Assembly (NCBI GenBank): GCA_007922305.1
Contig: ML677385.1
Location: forward strand, 3,881,996 to 3,945,995
Direction: 5' to 3'
DNA length: 64,000 nt
Origin: Dermatemys mawii
Lineage: Eukaryota; Chordata; Testudines; Dermatemydidae
Shown here: positions 58,298 to 64,000 of the stretch, piece after piece
Layout: every line of letters begins with the position of its first letter
Position numbering within the stretch: position 1 is the first letter of the stretch
Position numbers and translations under genes: made by a program
Notes under the pieces: model-generated
Told to the model about the DNA's origin: nothing
Database searches by the model: none
What the model saw: only the letters and a program-made list of their open reading frames with translations

Positions 58298-58786
58298 ATG
58301 CAGTCCCAGATTTGCAAACGAACTCCACCATGGACTGACTTGGAGGTACTGAATCTCACCGCTGTATGGGGAGAAGAATTTGTTCAGGCAGCATACCGTT
58401 CAAAAAAAAGGAACACAAACATATATGCAAAAATCTCCAGGAAAATCAAGGAGCTCCGGTAAGCCTACCAAAAAAACTAAAGAGGAAAGCAGTTGCTCCG
58501 GGTCACAGCCCCATACATGCCACTTCTACAATGAGCTGCATGCAATTCTGTGGGGAGATGCCACCACTACCACACGAGTGTCCGTGGACACCTGCAGGGA
58601 GGGACACTCACAGAGCGAGGAGGATGAGTTTTTGGAGGAGGAAGGAGGAGGAGGACAGTGCACAGGCAGCAAGTGGTGCATCTGTTCTCCCTGGCAGCCA
58701 TGAACTGTTCATCACCCTGGAGTCAATACCCTTCACTCCCTCCCAAGGGCAGCTCCCGGACCATGACTCCAGAAAAGGCATTTCTG
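58298..58786 (+). pseudogene. Harbinger Myb/SANT-like accessory gene, exon 1, broken
   Basis: From the ATG at 58298 the frame reads 'KRTPPWTDLEVLNLTAVWGEEFVQA', the tryptophan-bearing first helices of a Myb/SANT-like DNA-binding domain, and stops at 58461. Homology continues in a second frame ('HFYNELHAILWGDATTT', then an acidic run 'SEEDEFLEEEGGGGQ'). It continues in a third frame ('VLPGSHELFITLESIPFTPSQGQLPDHDSRKGIS') up to a good donor 'ctg/gtgagg' (GT at 58787). Part of the Myb fold after 'KISRK' is deleted. The protein would bind the transposon ends together with the transposase. At least two frame changes and one stop make this a pseudogene. Confidence 0.8.
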
Positions 58787-58883
58787 GTGAGGGTACTTTT
58801 GTAAATACAATACAGGGTTTAAAACAGTGTGTTTAATGATTCATTTGCCCTGAAGACTTGGGATGCATTTGCATCCAGTACTG

Positions 58884-59228
58884 CTACTGGAAAAGTCTGT
58901 TAACGTGTCTGGGGATGGAGTGGGAATCCTCCAAGGACATGTCCATGAAGCTCTCCTGGAGGTACTCTGCAAGCCTTTGCAGTAGGTTTCTGGGAAGGGC
59001 TGCCTTATTCCATCCTCCATGGTAGGACACTTTACCCCGCCAGGCCAGCAGCAAGTCGTCAGGAATCATAGCTTCACAGAGCAGGGCAGCGAAAGCTCCT
59101 GGGGTTTGGGCATATTCAAGCAACATTCGTTCTTTATCTCTCTGTGTTAGCCTCAAGAGAGTGACATCATTCATGGGCACCTGATTCAAATAGGGAATTT
59201 GTGTAAGGGGACAATCAGAGGTGTCCAT
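58884..59228 (-). CDS. 114-codon antisense frame in the Myb-gene intron, function unknown
   Basis: The frame runs from the methionine at 59228 to a stop at 58884. It lies wholly inside the accessory-gene intron (58787-59808) and on the opposite strand. It has a normal, balanced composition: an N-terminal 'DCPLTQIPYLNQVPMNDVTLLRLTQRDKERMLLE', then 'PGAFAALLCEAMIPDDLLLAWRGKV', 'KAALPRNLLQRLAEYLQESFMDMSLED' and a C-terminal 'SHSIPRHVNRLFQ'. It looks alpha-helical, with no membrane segment, signal peptide or metal motif that I can see. The rest of this Harbinger copy is riddled with frameshifts, so an open frame of this kind is notable. The corresponding part of the first copy is in the assembly gap. 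It may be a third Harbinger protein, a captured host fragment, or chance. I do not recognise the family. Confidence 0.5.
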   Translation of the reverse strand: MDTSDCPLTQIPYLNQVPMNDVTLLRLTQRDKERMLLEYAQTPGAFAALLCEAMIPDDLLLAWRGKVSYHGGWNKAALPRNLLQRLAEYLQESFMDMSLEDSHSIPRHVNRLFQ

Positions 59229-59808
59229 TCACACTGGACTGTTAGAGTTTGGCTTAAAGGGCTGAGCCCTGATTAGAGCTATGCAGTGGAGGTAAGAGGA
59301 AACCCCTCCTCGCTGGGCTGTTTGTGTTTGGTTGTATCTGACTTAAAGGGCTCATCCCTGATCAGAGCCATGTGGGGGTGGGAGTGGGGAGCAGACATGT
59401 TCACACTAGGCTGTTCATGTTTGGTTTAAAGGGTGCAGGGGGTGTGAAAAGATCATCCCAGAGAGACTGCAGGCCCTCCTTTTAAATGGCCAATCCACCA
59501 GGCATTGCTTGGTATGGGAAAGTGGGGCACCGCAGTCCAAAAGCATTGAAATTAATGTGCAAGAAGCAGAACCCTTCATGCCCCCAGGCCTTACCATGGC
59601 TGCTTGCAAGCTGAATTCTGTTCCCAGCCACCTGTGATGCCTTGGTCACACCAAACTGGCACTCAGTATCAAAGGCAAAATGTGACCTTGTACAGAAAGA
59701 ACATGTTCTGGGTACTATGAATTGCCTGTTTCACTGAGAAAGAGTCTCCCCTTTGTTCTCTAAAATGTATCTTTTAAAATTCTTGCCTTCCTTTTTCTCC
59801 TCCCACAG

Positions 59809-60125
59809 GTGCAAATGTTTCAATGCACCCCCTGTCAACTCCATCCCAGAGGCTGGCCCGGATTAGAAGTCAGAAAAAACGCACTCAGGACAAGATGTTC
59901 GCTGAGCTTATGCAGTCCTCCTGCACTGACAGGGCCCAGATGAATGCATGGAGGCAAACAATGGCAGAGTCCTGTAAAGCGTTCAGTGAATGTGATGAGA
60001 GGAGGGAGGTGCGCGATACCATGCTCAAGCTCATGGGGGAGCAAACTGGCATGCTCCACTACCTGGTGGATCTTATGTGGGAAAGGCAGCAAGGGCACCA
60101 TGATGTCCCAATCGCCACATGCCGC
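59809..60125 (+). pseudogene. Harbinger Myb/SANT-like accessory gene, exon 2, truncated
   Basis: A pyrimidine tract and 'cccacag' acceptor (AG at 59807-59808) precede the exon. It encodes 'MHPLSTPSQRLARIRSQKKRTQDKMFAELMQSS' (basic segment), then 'AWRQTMAESCKAFSE' and 'RDTMLKLMGEQTGMLHYLVDLMWERQQGH' (coiled-coil-like). It matches the exon at 42136-42635. The normal C-terminal end (proline/serine-rich, then RLSF...) is lost at the deletion that joins transposase sequence near 60125. Confidence 0.8.
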
Positions 60126-60197
60126 GCCTCTAGGAAGGTCTGTGTCCATGTCCTCATCACTGTCATGATCATGCTGTCGTTGCTTCCTTATCCGGTT

Positions 60198-60281
60198 TTA
60201 CAGGTTCTGCACATACTTCTGGATAATGCGTGAGGTATTTACAATGGTCACAACTGCAGCAGTGAGCTGAATGGGCTCCAT
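60198..60281 (-). pseudogene. Harbinger transposase, N-terminal stub
   Basis: On minus, 'MEPIQLTAAVVTIVNTSRI' matches the first 19 residues of the intact transposase at 44284 (MEPAQVTAAVMAIVNTSRI). It stops after 27 codons. A further remnant of the acidic region ('SDEDMDTD', about 60138-60165) is in another frame. All catalytic residues are missing. Confidence 0.85.
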
Positions 60282-60862
60282 GCTTGCTGGTGCCTGCATG
60301 AGTAAAAAAGCGCAAAATGAATGAGAGCAGGAGAGAGCAGAGTGGCAGCAGAAGCTGTGGAGCTGTACACCATTTACAAGGACACTATCAGTCCTGTTGC
60401 ACCGTCTTCTGCAGTAGAGCAGGGGAGCAGAGCTGCAGCGGAAGTGGTGGTGCACGTTGACGATGATTTTCAGGCCTCCTGCATGAGTTGCAGGACAGCA
60501 GAGTTTTGCAGACCTACTGCACCATCTGCGGCTGAAAAAGGTGTGAAACGATTGTCTGCTGTAGCTTGCATGGAGGGAGGGATGACTGACGGCATGCACC
60601 CAGAAACACCCGTGAGAATGTTTTTGCCCCATCGTGCACTGGGAGCTTAACCCAGAATTTCAATGGATGGTGGAGACCACAGGAACTGTGGGATAGCTAC
60701 CCACAGTGAACCGCTCCGAGAGTTGATGCTAGCCTCAGTGCTGTGAACACACTTTGCCGACTTAACACACTTAATGGGGACACACACAATCCACTGTATA
60801 AAATCTAGACTGAAAAATCAATTTCTATAAATTCAACATAATTTCGTACTGTAGACATAGCC

Positions 60863-61284
60863 TCTGTGACATAATCAAAGAGTATTTTACTAGCCTCCAA
60901 CCTTGGAAGATGCCTCTGTAGAACTGTATTTAAGGCCGTTCTTTGTGGTGTATTAATATGTCAGTTTTAATTGTTTGAATTTAATGATTTATTTGAAAAT
61001 TGAATAACCCAATTTAATTAAGTACACCAGGTACATGTTATGTTCTGAAGCATTCTATAAAAAATAATTATGTTTGTTGAAAAAATGTAACAAAGTGAAC
61101 TAAAAAATAGGAAAAAATTGAGAATTGTGGTTGTAATGTTAAATCCCAAACATTAAAATATATTAAACACATGTTTTCTTCCATTTCAGAATACTGGAAT
61201 GCTTTTTCTCACTCACTGAGGCTTATACAATTTTTATTCTTATATTCAGGCTCTGCTTGTGTTCTTCCATACTCAAATTACAAT
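60863..61284. other. no gene recognised
   Basis: AT-rich spacer between the Harbinger element and a CR1 fragment. Confidence 0.4.
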
Positions 61285-61445
61285 AAGAATGTAAGAACGG
61301 CTATAGTGTGTCAGACCAAAGGTCCATCAAGCCCAGTATCCTGTCTTTCAACAGTGTCCAATGCCAAGTGCCCCAGAGGGAATGAACAGAACAGGTTATC
61401 ATCAAGTGAACCATTCCCTGACACCTATTCCCAGCTTCTGGAATA
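61285..61445 (-). mobile_element. CR1 LINE 3' UTR fragment, another subfamily
   Basis: 'aagaatgtaagaacggctat', 'gtgtcagaccaaaggtcc', 'agtatcctgtctttcaacag' and 'cattccctgacacctattcc' are the reverse complement of a CR1 3' region of a subfamily distinct from that at 17540. Confidence 0.75.
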
Positions 61446-61902
61446 AGAACACAAAATCTTTTCCCTGTCAACGGTGCTTCAGTGTTTTCTACTGAGAAAG
61501 CTCTAACTCCAATAATAATAGAGTTCTCATATTTACAGACTGCATGACATGCTCTGTGTTGTTTAAGGAAGAAGGGAGAAGGGCCCCACAATTCTTTAAT
61601 CCAGCAGTGACCACCTGAGAACTTCCAACTTTGAAAATAATTACAGGAATAAAACCTCCTTTGTGTATTTTCTAATTATCACTTTCTTTGTAAATGCTAA
61701 ATAATGCATTTAACAGCTTCCTGGAAAAAGTATAATTTACCCACACATGGACAATGTACCCTGTTCTGTGATTATGGTATTTTCAACTCCTTCTGTGCTT
61801 TGAAAAGTACAGGATAATTTCTGAAGCAGAAAAAATGTAGAATAAAAATCATTAGTACATATAATGAAAAATTTAATACTGGGGAGGTTGATAATACCAG
61901 CC

Positions 61903-62172
61903 TGTGATGGAGTCTACCACCTATGGCAGACACCCTGACAACCCCTGCTGGGAAAAACCCACTAAGACCAGACTACCAACAAGACTAAGGCTGCAGTGTC
62001 ACATCTGGCCCCACCTGAGGTGCTACAGAGCAGCCCTGCCCGCCACACATGACATGGCCTTTTCCAGTCAGGGACACAGGAGAAATATCATCCGGCCTTT
62101 TTATCCTGTGACTAGGCCAGTGAACCAGGCTAATACACAGAATACACCTCAGCGATAGTCTGAAATCTGCAG
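61903..62172 (+). repeat. LTR-like segment, uncertain
   Basis: It starts 'tgtgatggagtctacc', similar to the start at 21813, and is richer in GC than its flanks. No matching end or target duplication was found. Confidence 0.25.
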
Positions 62173-62439
62173 GTATGCAGGCAGAAAAGAGAAAAAACAC
62201 AAAAACGAACTTTCTTTCTACAGGTAGTTCTCAGAGAAATTCTCCTGAAGAAGTCCTGGATGAAGCTCAAATGTCACTCAAGGTTGATTTGGACACAGAG
62301 TCCACGCAGCTTCCTCGGACACATTCATGTTATTGTGCATTATCATTACTCATTTGTATGACACCTGTACTAAGCAGTCTCAGTTGGGATTGGGGCCCCA
62401 TTTTCTCTTACTGTACAAGCACACGTAAGAGAAAATATT

Positions 62440-62605
62440 CGCCCACAGATCTTACTGTCTAAATGAAAGACAGACAAAGCACAGAAGGTAAGAGAGGGCT
62501 GGCAATATTAAATGGCTGGCCCTGGTCACACAGTGGATCCATTGCAGAGCCAGGAATAGACCTCCAAACTCCAGTCCAGTGGCCTGTATAATAGAACACA
62601 CCCCT
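62440..62605 (-). repeat. MIR-like SINE, degraded
   Basis: 'ggctggccctggtcacac', 'cattgcagagccaggaatag' and 'ctccagtccagtggcc' are the reverse-complement MIR-type blocks. Confidence 0.6.
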
Positions 62606-63454
62606 GGTCCCCGGAAAGCCTCGGAGTGTACCAAATTTGACTAGAGCAACATATCAGTCACAACAGAAAGCATCAGACTTCACAAGAAGATCAAAGCAGG
62701 TATGGGGCTGCACAGGAGGTTAGAAGAGAGATATTTGATTCTGATGTGACCCATAAGACGTGTTGGGCTTGATTTGAAGGAAAGGCTGATGTTTGGCACC
62801 ATTATTAGCTTACACACACTTTTCGTAATGGCAGTCTTATTGTCAGACTATGCCCTGCATCCCTGTGCATAAATCCATGGATGTCAATGGGGCTGTATGT
62901 ACAGTAAAGAGGAGGCACCCTAAGGTAACATTGTAGAAAGCGAAGGTCCATACTGTCAGCATGCCAATGCATGTCCTGATGAAGCAAAAGCTTTTAGGCT
63001 GCTTTCAAATGTTGTGAAACTTTCGGCAAGTACAGACGTGTCATTTTGCTGTAAGGCTCACAAGTCAGACCTTGCCATCATGAGCTACATCATGTAGCTC
63101 GTTCCTGTGCTCCCTTGAGTCATGCTATGGTGCTAGGAGCTGTTTACAGAAAAGTTGGGCAGATAGCTCTATAGCTTACCACTGAATGTCAAAACCATAT
63201 TTAAAACTTGTCCCAATGTTTTGGTTTCTCGAAGAGTTAGGAACAAAGATGGCCTGAGACACAGAGTCTACAATGGAGGGGCAGAAACAACACAGGGTTT
63301 TTAATTACAAACATACTTGGGGAAGTGATGAATCCCTCAACCCCTCTTTAAAATTCATGCTGTTGCTTTCCTGAAATATTATTTTACCTTGGTTCCAATA
63401 GAGATTAAGTCTCTGCGCTGGAAAATATTATGGAGGCATCACAGTTAAGGCTGC
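62606..63454. other. no gene recognised
   Basis: No supported gene. At 62860-62915 'aaatccatggatgtcaatgggg' resembles a common amniote palindromic repeat. Confidence 0.4.
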
Positions 63455-63660
63455 ACTGGAATTCCGACAAAGCAGGAATGGAATCCTTCCATACCGAAGA
63501 ACCTCAGAGCTACAAACACCTCGGGAATGTAGGTTGTTTGTAGCTCTGAAATGTTTACAACTGAACATTGACTTAATACAGTTTTGAAATTTTACTATGC
63601 AGAAGAAAAATGCTGCTCTCTCTTTTTTTTTTTTCGTTTAGCAGTTTAAAACAGTCCTGT
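63455..63660. repeat. amniote interspersed repeat with short hairpin
   Basis: 'cagagctacaaac' and 'gtttgtagctctg' form a hairpin around 'acctcgggaatgtaggtt', followed by 'acaactgaacattgactta', 'ttttactatgcagaag' and a T-rich run. The pattern occurs widely in sauropsid DNA; class uncertain. Confidence 0.45.
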
Positions 63661-64000
63661 AAGGAATGCATTATGAGAGAATAGATCTTCGGTTGTGGGA
63701 AAGACGTGAAAGAGATAAAAAAATAGATGTATTTAGTATCCACATAGATTTCTACAACCCATTACACTTTTCAAATAAGCCAAATTTCAGGATATTTTTG
63801 TTTATACTAGATACAAGTGTATATCAACTCAGGTTCTGCACCAATGGAACTCATGAATGATCATCAAGTCTAGTCATTGCTTCTGGAAAAGGGGCCTCCT
63901 CAGAGTTACTGGTAAATACCAGCTGACAATGCTAAAAACATGCAGCAACATGGAGCCTGATCCTTTGGCACAGTGCAGGAACACCCAGTACTATATCTGG

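Larger units (their letters stand above)
57909..60862. mobile_element. Harbinger DNA transposon, end-to-end but decayed
   Basis: Ends 'ggcctgggctacagtact' and 'cgtactgtagacatagcc' are inverted repeats. TTA precedes the left end; the right flank (TCT) does not match, so the 3-bp duplication has changed. The 2954-bp copy keeps both exons of the Myb/SANT-like gene on plus (58298-58786 and 59809-60125), an antisense 114-codon frame in the intron, and only the N-terminal stub of the transposase on minus. An internal deletion joins the accessory exon to the transposase N-terminus near 60125-60140 and removes the catalytic core. Confidence 0.88.

Overview
This window looks like intergenic or intronic DNA of an amniote vertebrate, most likely a turtle. 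The base composition is AT-rich. It is dense with CR1 LINE fragments whose 3' ends have the sauropsid 'cct-ttccaacc...attctatga' form. It also holds MIR-type SINEs, Harbinger elements with 'ggcctggtctacac'-type ends, Penelope-type inverted tails and hAT miniature elements (MITEs). No host protein-coding exon, tRNA or rRNA gene could be supported. Almost every long open frame is chance or lies in a transposable element. An assembly gap of exactly 400 N lies at 41441-41840.

Left third (1-22 kb): a CR1 inserted inside an older CR1 and itself split by a 658-bp insert (2515-5175); a hAT MITE with a perfect 8-bp target duplication (7783-8101); a solo LTR with TGTAA/TTACA ends and a CTTG duplication (8595-9829); a repeat unit (14566-15318) carrying a hAT MITE at a site that is empty in a second copy at 50.6 kb; a Penelope-type inverted tail with a hammerhead-like core (15584-15830); a Harbinger MITE; and a little-diverged CR1 3' half (17540-18384).

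Middle (22-41 kb): older CR1 pieces, an amniote MITE split by a 215-bp Penelope-type element with a 12-bp target duplication (31301-31515), a broken hAT transposase with a BED zinc finger (34152-34720), and a hAT element filled with GC-rich tandem repeats (39267-39993).

Right third (41-64 kb): the main coding content. One Harbinger element (about 41841-44607) has an uninterrupted 442-residue HARBI1-like transposase on the minus strand, convergent with a frameshifted Myb/SANT-like accessory gene. A second, decayed but end-to-end Harbinger element (57909-60862) has both exons of the Myb-like gene, a deleted transposase, and a 114-codon antisense frame of unknown function inside the Myb-gene intron. 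Five of the six copies of a short hAT MITE family (about 100-155 bp) show 8-bp target duplications.

How the parts relate: in Harbinger elements the DDE transposase and a Myb/SANT-like protein are the two partners needed for movement, and the many non-coding MITEs here are plausible passengers of such proteins. The Penelope-type tails and CR1 copies moved through RNA. The most interesting items are the two hammerhead-ribozyme-like cores, the intact transposase frame and the intron-nested antisense frame. Family names are from recognition of sequence patterns; no database search was run.
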